From: Alloalcanivorax marinus
GTDB taxonomy: Bacteria > Pseudomonadota > Gammaproteobacteria > Pseudomonadales > Alcanivoracaceae
DNA length: 64,000 bases
NCBI RefSeq assembly: GCF_016906305.1
Contig: NZ_JADDOL010000015.1
Location: forward strand, 45,634-109,633
Direction of reading: 5' to 3'
Shown here: in pieces, positions 48,737 through 58,193 of the stretch
Layout of the letters: each line of letters opens with the position of its first letter
Position numbering within the stretch: position 1 is the first letter of the stretch
Made by a program: the position numbers and the translations under genes
Notes under the pieces: generated by a model
Told to the model about the DNA's origin: nothing
What the model saw: the letters and a program-made list of their open reading frames with translations, nothing else
Databases searched by the model: none

Positions 48737-49681
48737 TCAATCCAGGAAGGTGGGGTCGTCCACGATCATGCCCAGGCTGAGCGCCCCCGGGCCGATGTTC
48801 ACCGCGCCGGTGAGCCCCATGGTGCTGAGCAGCAGCGCCACGTCGTGGTCGCGGGCCGCCGCCGCCAGTTTGTCGAAGCCGGGCATCTGGCGAATGCGGC
48901 TTTCATCGCCGGCGTAGCTGACGCAGATCACCGGCGCGGTGAGGCCGCGCTCGATGCAGCGCACCGCGTGGCGGAAGATCGCCTCCACCCCGGCGTCGAA
49001 GCCGCGCATCTTGGCCACCGGAAAGGTTTCGTCCTGACGCGCGCACAGCACCGGCTTGATGTCCAGGGCGTTGCCGAGAATGGCGCCGGCCCAGCTCACG
49101 CTTTTGTCGCCGCGCTTCTTGGCCCGTTTGTGCAGGTAGTAGATGTCGGGCACCACCGCGTAGCCGGTGGCCTGGCTGGCCAGCACCTCCACGCTCTGGC
49201 GAATCTCGGTGATCTTCATGCCGGACTCGATCAGGCGCACGGTTTCCGCCGCCAGGGCGCCCTGGCCGGCGAACAGCGTCTGGCTGTCGGTGACGCGCAG
49301 GGCGAACGGGCCTTCCACGCCGGCGCGTTTGCGGATCGGCTTGTACTCGCGGAGGATGGCGTGGGACGCCTCGGTGGCGTTGGCGAAAATCGGGCTGCGG
49401 CTTTTCGGCACGGTCTGCACCAGGGCGTAGTCGAAATCCAGCACCACCCGCTCCAGGAAAAGCGCCTTGATCTGCTCCATGGTGAACGGCACGGATTCGG
49501 CGTCGTGGGCTTTTTCCGCCACTTCGGTGGCATAGAACTGGCGGGTGCGCTGTGGGTCCCGGTCGTCGACGATCACCTGATCGCCCAGCCGGATCGAGAC
49601 CGGCAATACCAACAAACCGTATTCGTCGATAAAGGACTTGGGCAGGTCGCAGCCGGAGTCCACCACCAGGCCGATTCGCAT
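48737..49681 (-). CDS. DegV family fatty-acid-binding protein
   Basis: A 314-residue DegV-fold protein. The N-terminal IGLVVDSGCDLP, the ligand segment TVPKSRSPIF and RVTDSQTLFAGQGALA, and the C-terminal Gly-Pro-Gly-Ala segment near the lipid pocket are recognisable. In firmicutes such proteins (FakB) present fatty acids to a kinase; no fakA is seen here. It lies downstream of metF, across a terminator, on the same strand. GGGGGAT precedes the start. Confidence 0.9.
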   Translation of the reverse strand: MRIGLVVDSGCDLPKSFIDEYGLLVLPVSIRLGDQVIVDDRDPQRTRQFYATEVAEKAHDAESVPFTMEQIKALFLERVVLDFDYALVQTVPKSRSPIFANATEASHAILREYKPIRKRAGVEGPFALRVTDSQTLFAGQGALAAETVRLIESGMKITEIRQSVEVLASQATGYAVVPDIYYLHKRAKKRGDKSVSWAGAILGNALDIKPVLCARQDETFPVAKMRGFDAGVEAIFRHAVRCIERGLTAPVICVSYAGDESRIRQMPGFDKLAAAARDHDVALLLSTMGLTGAVNIGPGALSLGMIVDDPTFLD

Positions 49682-49756
49682 CGTTATTATCCCCCGAGGT
49701 GTTTGAATTGAGTCTAACCAAAAACCGGGGGGCTGCAACTGACTTGCGGCAAACGC

Positions 49757-49778
49757 ACGGCGCGCCGAAGCGCGCCGT
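49757..49778 (-). terminator. Hairpin terminator after metF
   Basis: An 8-bp stem ACGGCGCG/CGCGCCGT with a CTTCGG-type loop lies 6 bases after the metF stop. Only GCGTTTG follows, so the T-tract is weak. Confidence 0.6.
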
Positions 49779-49784
49779 CGGAGA

Positions 49785-50612
49785 TCAAAGACCCAGGTTG
49801 TCGAGCACGCGCAGGATCGGCGTGGCCTGGTTCATGGTGTAGAAGTGCAGGCCCGGCGCGCCCATGGCCAGCAGCCGCTCGCACAGGCGGGTGACCACTT
49901 CCTCGCCGAACGCCTTCACCGCCGCTTCGTCGTCCTGCAGGTCGGTGAGGCGGCCGCGCAGCCAGCGTGGAATGTCGGCGCCGCAGTTGTCCGAAAAGCG
50001 GAACAGGTTGGCCACGTTGAGGATCGGCATGATGCCCGGGTAGACCGGCGCGTCACAGCCGCGCCGACGCAGCTCGTCCATGTAATAGCCGTAGGCGTCG
50101 GCGTTGTAGAAATACTGGGTGATGCCGCTGTCGGCGCCGGCCGCCACTTTTCGTTTGAAGTGGTCGATGTCGTCGCCGAAGCTGCGCGACTGCGGATGGT
50201 TCTCCGGGTAGGCGGCCACTTCCAGATGAAAGTGATCGCCGGTCTCGGCGCGGATCAGCGCCACCAGGTCGTCGGCGTACTTCACTTCGCTTTGCGCGTA
50301 GCCCATGCCGGAGGGCAGGTCGCCGCGCAGGGCGACGATGCGGGTCACGCCCTTTTCCTTGTAGCCGTTCACCAGTTCCATGATCTCGTCACGGCTCTGG
50401 CCGATGCAGCTCAGGTGCGGGGCGGTGTCCGGGTGCTGCTCGCGCAGCAGGTCCACCATCTGTTTGGTGTAATCCCGGGTGGAGCCGCCGGCGCCGAAGG
50501 TGCAGGAAAAGAACTCCGGTTTCTTGACCAGCAGTTTTTGCTGGGTGTTCAGCAGTTTCTCCCGGCCCTGTTCGGTTTTGGGCGGAAAGAATTCGAAGCT
50601 GATGCGTTTCAT
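49785..50612 (-). CDS. metF: 5,10-methylenetetrahydrofolate reductase MetF
   Basis: A 275-residue flavin enzyme making 5-methyl-THF for methionine synthesis. The N-terminal SFEFFPPK, folate-contacting Asp in RGDLPSGM, and the GITQYFYNADAY stretch are all present. The start at 50612 was chosen by family alignment; the longer frame reads out of the repeat. It follows ahcY and completes the metK-ahcY-metF methyl-cycle series; a CACGC-type hairpin lies in the gap just before its start and leaves only a weak ribosome site. Confidence 0.96.
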   Translation of the reverse strand: MKRISFEFFPPKTEQGREKLLNTQQKLLVKKPEFFSCTFGAGGSTRDYTKQMVDLLREQHPDTAPHLSCIGQSRDEIMELVNGYKEKGVTRIVALRGDLPSGMGYAQSEVKYADDLVALIRAETGDHFHLEVAAYPENHPQSRSFGDDIDHFKRKVAAGADSGITQYFYNADAYGYYMDELRRRGCDAPVYPGIMPILNVANLFRFSDNCGADIPRWLRGRLTDLQDDEAAVKAFGEEVVTRLCERLLAMGAPGLHFYTMNQATPILRVLDNLGL

Positions 50613-50630
50613 AGAAGACTCGCTTCGCGA

Positions 50631-50705
50631 GGCGTGCACGCCAGCACGCAACACGCTGGCACGCTCTGTTGGCGTGTAGGCGTGTCAGCGTGGCGCGTGC
50701 AAGCG
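50631..50705. repeat. CACGC-family inverted repeat element, copy A (ahcY-metF)
   Basis: CACGC pentamers spaced 7-8 bp form one arm and GCGTG pentamers the other, about 35 bp each around a few bases. Read with transcription, it starts CGCTTGCACGC directly after the ahcY TAA. Confidence 0.85.
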
Positions 50706-52094
50706 TTAGTATTTGTAGTGGTCGGGCTTGAACGGGCCGTCGGTGCCCACGCCGATGTAGTCGGCCTGGTCCTGGGTCAGTTTGGTGATCACGCCACCGA
50801 AGCCCTGCACCATGTACTTGGCCACTTCCTCGTCGAGATGCTTGGGCAGCACTTCCACCTTGAGCATCTTTTCCTTCACCGTGTCGGAATGGCCGGCGAA
50901 GCCCTGATCGAACAGGTACATCTGCGCCAGCACCTGGTTGGCGAAGGAGCCGTCCATGATGCGGCTGGGGTGGCCGGTGGCGTTGCCCAGGTTGACCAGG
51001 CGGCCCTCGGAGAGCAGCAGCAGGAAGTCGGCGTTCTTCTTGTCGCGCCACACTTTATGCACCTGCGGTTTCACCTCTTCCCATTCCCAGGTCTTGCGCA
51101 TGAAGGCGGTGTCCACTTCGTTGTCGAAGTGGCCGATGTTGCAGACCACGGCGCCTTTTTTCAGCGCCTTGAGCATATTGGCGTCGCACACGTTCAGGTT
51201 GCCGGTGGTGGTCACCAGCAGGTCGGTGTTGCCCAGCAGCACCTTGTCGATGGACGCTTCGCTGCCATCATTGATGCCGTCCTTGTAGGCGCTCACCACC
51301 TCGAAGCCGTCCATGCAGGCTTGCATGGCGCAGATCGGATCGATCTCGGTGATCTTCACGATCATGCCTTCCTGGCGCAGGGACTGGGCGGAACCCTTGC
51401 CCACGTCGCCGTAGCCCACCACCAGCGCTTTCTTGCCGGACAGCAGGTGGTCGGTGGCGCGTTTGATGGCGTCGTTGAGCGAGTGACGGCAACCGTACTT
51501 GTTGTCGTTCTTGCTCTTGGTGACCGAGTCGTTCACGTTCACCGCCGGCACTTTCAGGGTGCCTTTCTTGAGCATGTCGTAGAGACGGTGCACGCCGGTG
51601 GTGGTTTCCTCGGTGATGCCGTGGATGTTGTCCAGCATTTCCGGGTAGGTGTCGTGGATGTAGGCGGTCAGGTCGCCGCCGTCGTCCAGGATCATGTTGG
51701 CGTCCCACAGCTTGCCGTCGCCGTCGCGGCAGGTCTGCTCGATGCACCACATGTACTCTTCCTCGGTCTCGCCCTTCCAGGCGAACACCGGCACGCCGGC
51801 GGCGGCGATGGCGGCGGCGGCATGGTCCTGGGTGGAGAAGATGTTGCAGGAGGACCAGCGCACTTCCGCGCCCAGCGCCTTGAGGGTTTCGATCAGCACC
51901 GCGGTCTGGATGGTCATGTGGATGCAGCCGATGATGCGGGCGCCTTTCAGCGGCTGCTCGGCGCGGTATTTTTCCCGGATCGCCATCAGCGCCGGCATTT
52001 CGGTTTCCGCGATCTCGATTTCCGAACGGCCCCATTTGGCCAGGGAAATGTCCGCGACTTTGTAGTCCTGCAACGCGTCTGCTTTTGCGTTCAT
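50706..52094 (-). CDS. ahcY: S-adenosylhomocysteine hydrolase (adenosylhomocysteinase)
   Basis: A 462-residue NAD-dependent enzyme splitting SAH into homocysteine and adenosine, relieving product inhibition of methyltransferases. The NAD motif is [10 protein letters not shown], with the active-site Cys/His segments [11 protein letters not shown] and [10 protein letters not shown]. The C-terminal PFKPDHYKY, whose Lys/Tyr contact NAD of the partner subunit, is complete. The start at 52094 has GGAGAAAG upstream, immediately next to a CACGC arm; a longer start at 52127 would be read from the repeat. Flanked on both sides by CACGC elements. Confidence 0.97.
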   Translation of the reverse strand: MNAKADALQDYKVADISLAKWGRSEIEIAETEMPALMAIREKYRAEQPLKGARIIGCIHMTIQTAVLIETLKALGAEVRWSSCNIFSTQDHAAAAIAAAGVPVFAWKGETEEEYMWCIEQTCRDGDGKLWDANMILDDGGDLTAYIHDTYPEMLDNIHGITEETTTGVHRLYDMLKKGTLKVPAVNVNDSVTKSKNDNKYGCRHSLNDAIKRATDHLLSGKKALVVGYGDVGKGSAQSLRQEGMIVKITEIDPICAMQACMDGFEVVSAYKDGINDGSEASIDKVLLGNTDLLVTTTGNLNVCDANMLKALKKGAVVCNIGHFDNEVDTAFMRKTWEWEEVKPQVHKVWRDKKNADFLLLLSEGRLVNLGNATGHPSRIMDGSFANQVLAQMYLFDQGFAGHSDTVKEKMLKVEVLPKHLDEEVAKYMVQGFGGVITKLTQDQADYIGVGTDGPFKPDHYKY

Positions 52095-52104
52095 TGCTTT
52101 CTCC

Positions 52105-52573
52105 GCTTGCACGCAACACGCTTGCACGCATCACGCTAATAAAAACATCGTCAGCTTAACCGGCGGATCAATGCCGCGAGTTGAGCAAACACCTTGTCGA
52201 TGGGCTCTCGAAGTAAGCTGATATCGAGATACCCGAGCTCTGAAGCAATCAGAGCCTGCGTTTCCAGTTCGAAAAGCGAACCTCTGGCGATATGGAGAAA
52301 GCGACGCAGATCCGCATCACTTCCCCGTCCATACCCTTCCGCGATATTGGAAGGGATGCTCAGCGCGGCGCGCTGCATTTGTTGAGTCAGTACGAATCTT
52401 TCCTCAAGAGGAAAGGTTCTCGTGATCTCGTGAGTGGCCAGAACCAGCGTAATGGCTGATTGCCACACTCGAAGCTCCTTATAACGTCGATGCATGGCTC
52501 CTCCCTGAGCCTTGTTTTGATCTTTTCTGGCGTGCGCCCCGAAGGGGCGGCGTGCCGCGTGTCGCGTGCTAGC
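52105..52573. mobile_element. Composite CACGC inverted-repeat element carrying a four-helix-bundle gene
   Basis: Left arm 52105-52137 has four CACGC units at 7, 8 and 7 bp spacing. Right arm 52529-52573 has GCGTG units at about 7-8 bp with a nested GCCCC/GGGGC hairpin. Together they enclose one small gene (52151-52495), less GC-rich than its neighbours. Read with transcription, the element starts within 3 bases of the metK TAA and ends in GCGTGCAAGCGG, which runs into the ahcY ribosome site. The terminal motif CGCTNGCACGC is shared with the gene-less copies. Mobility is inferred; no transposase is present. Confidence 0.65.
52151..52495 (-). CDS. Four-helix-bundle protein, S23/IVP (23S rRNA intervening-sequence/Avd-like) family
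   Basis: A 114-residue protein with the unmistakable family pattern: YKELRVWQSAITLVL at the start, FPLEERFVLTQQMQRAALSIPSNIAEGYGR in the middle and FLHIARGSLFELETQALIASELGYL near the end. Four amphipathic helices are expected, and relatives form pentameric barrels that bind nucleic acid. Family members occur inside 23S rRNA intervening sequences and as accessory proteins of diversity-generating retroelements, but no reverse transcriptase is here. The ATG at 52495 has GGGAGGAG 4 bases upstream. It splits the metK-ahcY pair and is enclosed by CACGC arms. Confidence 0.92.
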   Translation of the reverse strand: MHRRYKELRVWQSAITLVLATHEITRTFPLEERFVLTQQMQRAALSIPSNIAEGYGRGSDADLRRFLHIARGSLFELETQALIASELGYLDISLLREPIDKVFAQLAALIRRLS

Positions 52574-52576
52574 GGT

Positions 52577-53725
<1,149 letters not shown>

Positions 53726-53774
53726 AAAGGGGTCTCCCGTGATTCGATTGAGCGTTTTTGACCTTGTGGCCACG

Positions 53775-53884
53775 AGTTGCAAGTTGAAAGTTAAAAGTTG
53801 AAAGGGCGGCTTCGAGCGCGGGCACGGCACAGGGCTGGCAAGGCGTCGCTCGCGTTTTAACTTTTAACTTGTAACTTTCAACTG
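53775..53884. repeat. Heptad-repeat inverted element, AGTTAAA family, copy 3 (before metK)
   Basis: Arms 53775-53803 and 53855-53884 hold four 7-bp units each (AGTTGAA, AGTTAAA, AGTTACA variants). The 52-base core matches that of copy 2 without gaps in the same orientation to transcription (40 of 52 identical). The TGA stop of the ArsR-methyltransferase gene lies in the outer unit CAGTTGA. Confidence 0.88.
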
Positions 53885-54861
53885 CTCTTTTCAAAACTTC
53901 TTACCTGCACCTGAAAACCATTGCGCATGGCCAGAAACAGGCTCTCGCGCAGGCTCAGACCGGCCCGGCCGGCCCAGGCCACCAGATCGGCTTCGTCGAA
54001 GCCGAGCCAGAAATCGCCGCAGGCGTCCACCGCCCAGCGTTGATCGTGACGGCATAAATCAGTGACCACCAGCACGCCGCCCTCGTTCAGCTGAGTCGCC
54101 GCCGCCTTGAGGGCGCTGGCCGGCGAGGGCAGGTGGTGCAGCACCATATTGAGTACCACCGCGTCCACCGCCGGTAGGCGCTCGCCGTCCTGGGGCCACT
54201 CGCCGGCCACCAGGGTCACATTGTCCAATTGCGCCTCGCGCACCCGGCGCCGGGCCAGGGCCAGCATGGCCTCGCTGTTGTCCAGCGCCAGCACCTGCTC
54301 GAAACGGGCCGCCAGCGGTGTCAGAAAGCGGCCGTCGCCGGGGCCGATCTCCAGGGCGCGCCGCGCCGGAGCGCCGGCCAGGGCCCGGTCGAGCAGCTCG
54401 CAGGCCTGCTCGGCGTACTGATCGTAGTCGGCGATCAGCTCCTGCTGACGCGGCAGATCGTCCGCGTGGCGGGCGAAAAACGCCCGGCTCTGCGCCGCCC
54501 GCTGGGCCTGCACCCCGGCCAGTCGCTCGGCGGTGCCGGTATCCAGCAGCGTCTCGTCCAACTCCTCGAACAAGGCGCCGTGCAGCTTTTCGGTGGGCGC
54601 CTGGGGCGGCGGCAGCCGCCGCCGGTAGAAAATCGAGTTGCCCTCGCGACGCTTCTCCACCAGCCCGGCCTGGGCCAGCACCTTGAGGTGATGGCTCATG
54701 CCGGACTGCTTGATGGCCATGATCTCGCCCAGCTCCAGCACGCCGAAGCTGTTCTGCCCCAGCACTCGCAGCACCTCCAGACGCAACGGATCGCCGGCCG
54801 CCTTGAGGAAGGCGGCCAGGGTGTCCAGGGGCTGTTCCAGCGGTGCCGCATCGGTGGTCAT
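53878..54861 (-). CDS. ArsR-type regulator fused to SAM-binding methyltransferase domain (SahR-like)
   Basis: A 327-residue two-domain protein. The N-terminal ArsR winged helix is at about 12-80 (DPLRLEVLRVLG, IMAIKQSGMSHHLKVLAQAGLVEKRREG). The class I SAM-binding domain carries motif I LEIGPGDGRFL (about 167-177). Such fusions next to metK in gammaproteobacteria are thought to sense SAM/SAH and regulate methyl-cycle genes (SahR-like, from family knowledge). It heads the metK-ahcY-metF run and faces tkt. Its C-terminal SSLF-like tail ends in a stop supplied by the repeat element (53878-53884). Confidence 0.9.
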   Translation of the reverse strand: MTTDAAPLEQPLDTLAAFLKAAGDPLRLEVLRVLGQNSFGVLELGEIMAIKQSGMSHHLKVLAQAGLVEKRREGNSIFYRRRLPPPQAPTEKLHGALFEELDETLLDTGTAERLAGVQAQRAAQSRAFFARHADDLPRQQELIADYDQYAEQACELLDRALAGAPARRALEIGPGDGRFLTPLAARFEQVLALDNSEAMLALARRRVREAQLDNVTLVAGEWPQDGERLPAVDAVVLNMVLHHLPSPASALKAAATQLNEGGVLVVTDLCRHDQRWAVDACGDFWLGFDEADLVAWAGRAGLSLRESLFLAMRNGFQVQVRSFEKSS

Positions 54862-54890
54862 AAAGCGCGAGTCTAATGGAAGCGGAAGTC

Positions 54891-54911
54891 TGCATCAAAG
54901 TTTATTGATAT
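54891..54911. promoter_or_regulatory. Dyad ATCAA-N6-TTGAT, candidate operator of the ArsR-methyltransferase
   Basis: ATCAA (54894-54898), 6 bases, TTGAT (54905-54909), with the right half extending to TTGATAT, lies 33 bases before the regulator's start in the gap shared with tkt. It resembles ATATCAA-type palindromes known for SahR-like regulators. Autoregulation is inferred. Confidence 0.5.
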
Positions 54912-55030
54912 AGGTATGGTCGCAGCGTGAGGGCCGCCTGGAACGGCCAGGGTTTGCCCCCATCCCGGGCTTCGGCGACAATAGCGCCCCCTTTTCCCAG
55001 CGCTGTTCAAAAATCATCCAGGAGACGTGC

Positions 55031-57037
55031 ATGTCCTCTGCTCCCGCTGCCCGTGATCTCGCCAACGCCATCCGTGCCCTCAGCATGGACGCGGTTCAGA
55101 AAGCCAACAGTGGCCACCCCGGTGCGCCCATGGGTATGGCGGACATCGCCGAGGTCCTCTGGCGCGGGTTCCTGAAGCACAACCCGGCCAACCCGCAGTG
55201 GGCCGACCGGGACCGCTTCGTGCTGTCCAACGGCCACGGCTCCATGCTGCTCTACAGCCTGCTGCACCTGACCGGTTACGACGTCAGTCTGGACGACATC
55301 AAGAATTTCCGTCAGCTCGGCAGCCCCACCGCCGGCCACCCGGAATACGGCGACGCGCCGGGCATCGAGACCACCACCGGCCCGCTGGGCCAGGGCTTCG
55401 CCAACGCCGTGGGCATGGCCCTGGCGGAAAAGATGCTGGCCGCCCAGTTCAACCGCGACGGCCATGAGATCGTCGATCACAACACCTTCTGCTTCCTGGG
55501 TGACGGTTGCATGATGGAGGGCATCTCCCACGAAGCGGCGTCCCTGGCCGGCACCCTGGGCCTGGGCAAGCTGGTGGCCTTCTACGACGACAACGGCATC
55601 TCCATCGACGGCGAGGTGGAAGGCTGGTTCACCGACGATACCGTGGCCCGCTTCCGGGCCTACGGCTGGCACGTGATCCCCAATGTGGACGGCCACAGCC
55701 CCCAGGAAGTGAAACTGGCGGTGGAGAACGCGCTGAAGAAGAGCGATCAGCCGACCCTGATCTGCTGCAAAACCGTGATCGGCTTCGGCAGCCCCAACAA
55801 GCAGGGCAAGGAAGAGTCCCACGGCGCCGCCCTGGGCGAAGAGGAAATCACCTTGACCCGGGATGCCCTGGGCTGGCACCACGGCCCCTTCGAGGTGCCG
55901 GACGATATCTACCAGGCCTGGAATGCCCGCGCCGCCGGCGCCCAGGCGGAGGCCGACTGGCAGGCCCGCTTCGAGGCCTACCGCGCCGAGCACCCGGAGC
56001 TGGCCGACGAGTTCCTGCGCCGCCTGGCCGGTGAGCTGCCGGCCACCTTCGAGCAGCAGGCCGACGATTTCATCGCCCAATGCCAGCAGGCCATGGACAA
56101 GGTGGCCACCCGCAAGGCCAGCGAACAGGCCCTCAACGCCTACGGCCCCGGTCTGCCGGAACTGACCGGCGGCTCCGCCGACCTGGGCGGTTCCAACAAC
56201 ACCGTGTGGAAAGGCTGTAAATCGATCACCGCCGGTGACGCCAACGGCAACTATATCCATTACGGCGTGCGCGAGTTCGGCATGACCGCGATCATGAACG
56301 GCCTGTGCCTGCACGGCGGCGTGCGCCCCTATGGCGGCACCTTCCTGACCTTCATGGAATACGCTCGCAACGCGGTGCGCATGGCGGCGCTGATGCACCA
56401 GCCGAACATTCTGGTCTACACCCACGACTCCATCGGCCTGGGCGAGGACGGCCCCACCCACCAGCCCATCGAGCAGATCGCCAACCTGCGCATGACGCCG
56501 AACCTGAGCACCTGGCGGCCCTGCGACACGGTGGAAACCGCGGTGGCCTGGAAACACGCCATCCAGCGTGACGACGGCCCCACGGCGCTGATCTTCTCCC
56601 GCCAGGGCCTGCCCTGCCAGGAGCGCGACGATGCCGTGCTCGGCAATGTGGCCAAGGGCGGCTATACCCTGCTGCAGACCGGCGAGGGCCAGCCGGAGGC
56701 GATCATCATCGCCACCGGCTCCGAGGTGGAGCTGGCGGTGGACGCCGCCCGCGCTCTCGGCGAGCAGGGCCGTAACGTGCGGGTGGTGTCCATGCCCAGC
56801 GTCGACGCCTTCCTGTCGCAAAGCGCCGACTACCAGGAGCAGGTGCTGCCCTCCGCGGTGCGTGCCCGGGTGGCGGTGGAAGCGGCCATCGTCGATTACT
56901 GGTACCGCTTCGTGGGCCTGGACGGCAAGGTGGTCGGCATGCACGGCTACGGCGCCTCGGCGCCCGCCGGTGACCTCTACAAGCACTTCAACATCACCGC
57001 CGAGGCCGTGCAGCAGGCGGTGGACAGTCTCCTCTGA
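55031..57037 (+). CDS. tkt: Transketolase
   Basis: A 668-residue thiamine-diphosphate enzyme of the pentose-phosphate pathway. The ThDP/Mg motif is [18 protein letters not shown] (about 158-175), with catalytic His segments SGHPGAPMG near the N-terminus and the transketolase middle-domain signature [23 protein letters not shown] precedes the ATG. It is the first gene of tkt-epd-pgk-fba, a cluster feeding erythrose-4-phosphate and triose metabolism. Length is typical. Confidence 0.97.
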   Translation: MSSAPAARDLANAIRALSMDAVQKANSGHPGAPMGMADIAEVLWRGFLKHNPANPQWADRDRFVLSNGHGSMLLYSLLHLTGYDVSLDDIKNFRQLGSPTAGHPEYGDAPGIETTTGPLGQGFANAVGMALAEKMLAAQFNRDGHEIVDHNTFCFLGDGCMMEGISHEAASLAGTLGLGKLVAFYDDNGISIDGEVEGWFTDDTVARFRAYGWHVIPNVDGHSPQEVKLAVENALKKSDQPTLICCKTVIGFGSPNKQGKEESHGAALGEEEITLTRDALGWHHGPFEVPDDIYQAWNARAAGAQAEADWQARFEAYRAEHPELADEFLRRLAGELPATFEQQADDFIAQCQQAMDKVATRKASEQALNAYGPGLPELTGGSADLGGSNNTVWKGCKSITAGDANGNYIHYGVREFGMTAIMNGLCLHGGVRPYGGTFLTFMEYARNAVRMAALMHQPNILVYTHDSIGLGEDGPTHQPIEQIANLRMTPNLSTWRPCDTVETAVAWKHAIQRDDGPTALIFSRQGLPCQERDDAVLGNVAKGGYTLLQTGEGQPEAIIIATGSEVELAVDAARALGEQGRNVRVVSMPSVDAFLSQSADYQEQVLPSAVRARVAVEAAIVDYWYRFVGLDGKVVGMHGYGASAPAGDLYKHFNITAEAVQQAVDSLL

Positions 57038-57060
57038 ACCGCACCGCGGAGGCGGGGCCC

Positions 57061-58089
57061 ATGATCAACGTGGCAATCAACGGCTACGGCCGTATCGGCC
57101 GGTCGTTCGTGCGTGCCCTGGCCGAGCGCGAGGCCGCCGGCGAGCGGCCGCCGTTTCGCCTGGTGGCGATCAACGACCCGGGCCGCGCCGAGGACCTGCT
57201 GTACCTGACCCGCTATGACACCACCCACGGTCGCCTGGCGGCGCCGGTGACCCTGGAGGACGGCTGCCTGCGCATCGGCGGGCAGGCGCCCCGGCTGTTC
57301 AGCGAGAGGCGCCCGGAAGACCTGCCCTGGGGCGAGCTGGGCGTGGACCTGGTGCTGGAATGCTCCGGCCATTTCCGTGGCCATGCCGACGCCGGCCGCC
57401 ACCTGAGCGCCGGCGCCGGCCGGGTGATCATCGGCGCGGTGCCCTTCGACCGGGCCGACCAGACCATCGTCTACGGCGTCAATCACCGGGACCTGGACCA
57501 GGGCAGCCGGGTGCTGTCGGCGGCCTCCTGCACCACCCATTGCGTCGCGCCGTTGCTGGCGGCCCTGGACCGGGAGTTCGGCGTGCGCCAGGCGCTGATG
57601 AAGGAAATCCACGCCTATACCTCGGACCAGACCCTGCTCGACCACGTGCACCGGGACCCGCGCCGGGGCCGGGCCGGGGCGCAGAACATCATTCCCACCA
57701 CCAGCAGCGCCATCAAGGCGGTGCAGGCGGTGCTGCCGGCGCTGGCGGGCCGCATCGACGGTCACTCCATTCGCGTGCCCACGCTCAACGTGGCGATGGT
57801 GGAGCTGACCCTGCTGCTGGAGCGCACCCCGACCCCCGGCGACCTGAACCCCTGGCTGCGGGGCCTGTCCCAGGAACAACCGGAACTGATTGGTTACAAT
57901 GACGAGCCGCTGGTCAGCGTGGACTTCAACCATCGGCCGGAATCCGCCGTGATCGACGCCACCCAGACCCGGGTGCAGGGCGACATGGTGCAGGTGGTGG
58001 CTTGGTACGACAACGAGTGGGGGTACGCCAACCGCCTGCTCGATTGGGTGGCTTATATTGCCGCTGGCACGCAACACGCTTCACGCTGA
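57061..58089 (+). CDS. epd: Erythrose-4-phosphate dehydrogenase / GAPDH-like enzyme
   Basis: A 342-residue NAD-dependent dehydrogenase, first step to pyridoxal phosphate (E4P to erythronate-4-phosphate) if truly Epd. N-terminal [14 protein letters not shown] and C-terminal [15 protein letters not shown] are intact. The active site reads SCTTHC, where the family normally has SCTTN, and the following position is Val instead of Leu/Ile/Met. The HAYTSDQ segment is more GAPDH-like than Epd-like, so a glycolytic role is possible. The last residues (GTQHASR) and the TGA are encoded by the CACGC repeat element at its 3' end. Confidence 0.88.
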   Translation: MINVAINGYGRIGRSFVRALAEREAAGERPPFRLVAINDPGRAEDLLYLTRYDTTHGRLAAPVTLEDGCLRIGGQAPRLFSERRPEDLPWGELGVDLVLECSGHFRGHADAGRHLSAGAGRVIIGAVPFDRADQTIVYGVNHRDLDQGSRVLSAASCTTHCVAPLLAALDREFGVRQALMKEIHAYTSDQTLLDHVHRDPRRGRAGAQNIIPTTSSAIKAVQAVLPALAGRIDGHSIRVPTLNVAMVELTLLLERTPTPGDLNPWLRGLSQEQPELIGYNDEPLVSVDFNHRPESAVIDATQTRVQGDMVQVVAWYDNEWGYANRLLDWVAYIAAGTQHASR

Positions 58090-58168
58090 CACGCGGGAGC
58101 GCCGCCGGTGGCACGGGTAAAGTTTTGGCGTGCAAGCGTGCAAGCGTGTTACGTGGAGCGTGCCAGCG
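58062..58168. repeat. CACGC-family inverted repeat element, copy C (epd-pgk)
   Basis: The left arm from 58062 starts CGCTGGCACGC with CACGC units at 7, 7 and 8 bp. The right arm 58127-58168 has GCGTG units and ends GCGTGCCAGCG. A core of about 30 bases lies between. The epd stop TGA (58087-58089) is inside the left arm. Confidence 0.85.
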
Positions 58169-58193
58169 TTTTTCCAACGAGGTAAGAGGAATC

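Noticed and set aside
52151..52495. Diversity-generating retroelement accessory protein (Avd)
   Set aside because: The fold family fits, but no reverse transcriptase, template repeat or variable repeat is nearby.
50631..52573. CRISPR array
   Set aside because: Repeat units are 5-7 bases at 7-8 bp spacing with inverted arms; there are no 25-40 base repeats with unique spacers and no cas genes.
53726..53774. SAM riboswitch before metK or SAH riboswitch before ahcY
   Set aside because: The leaders are short and mostly occupied by repeat elements; no conserved riboswitch core could be recognised by eye.
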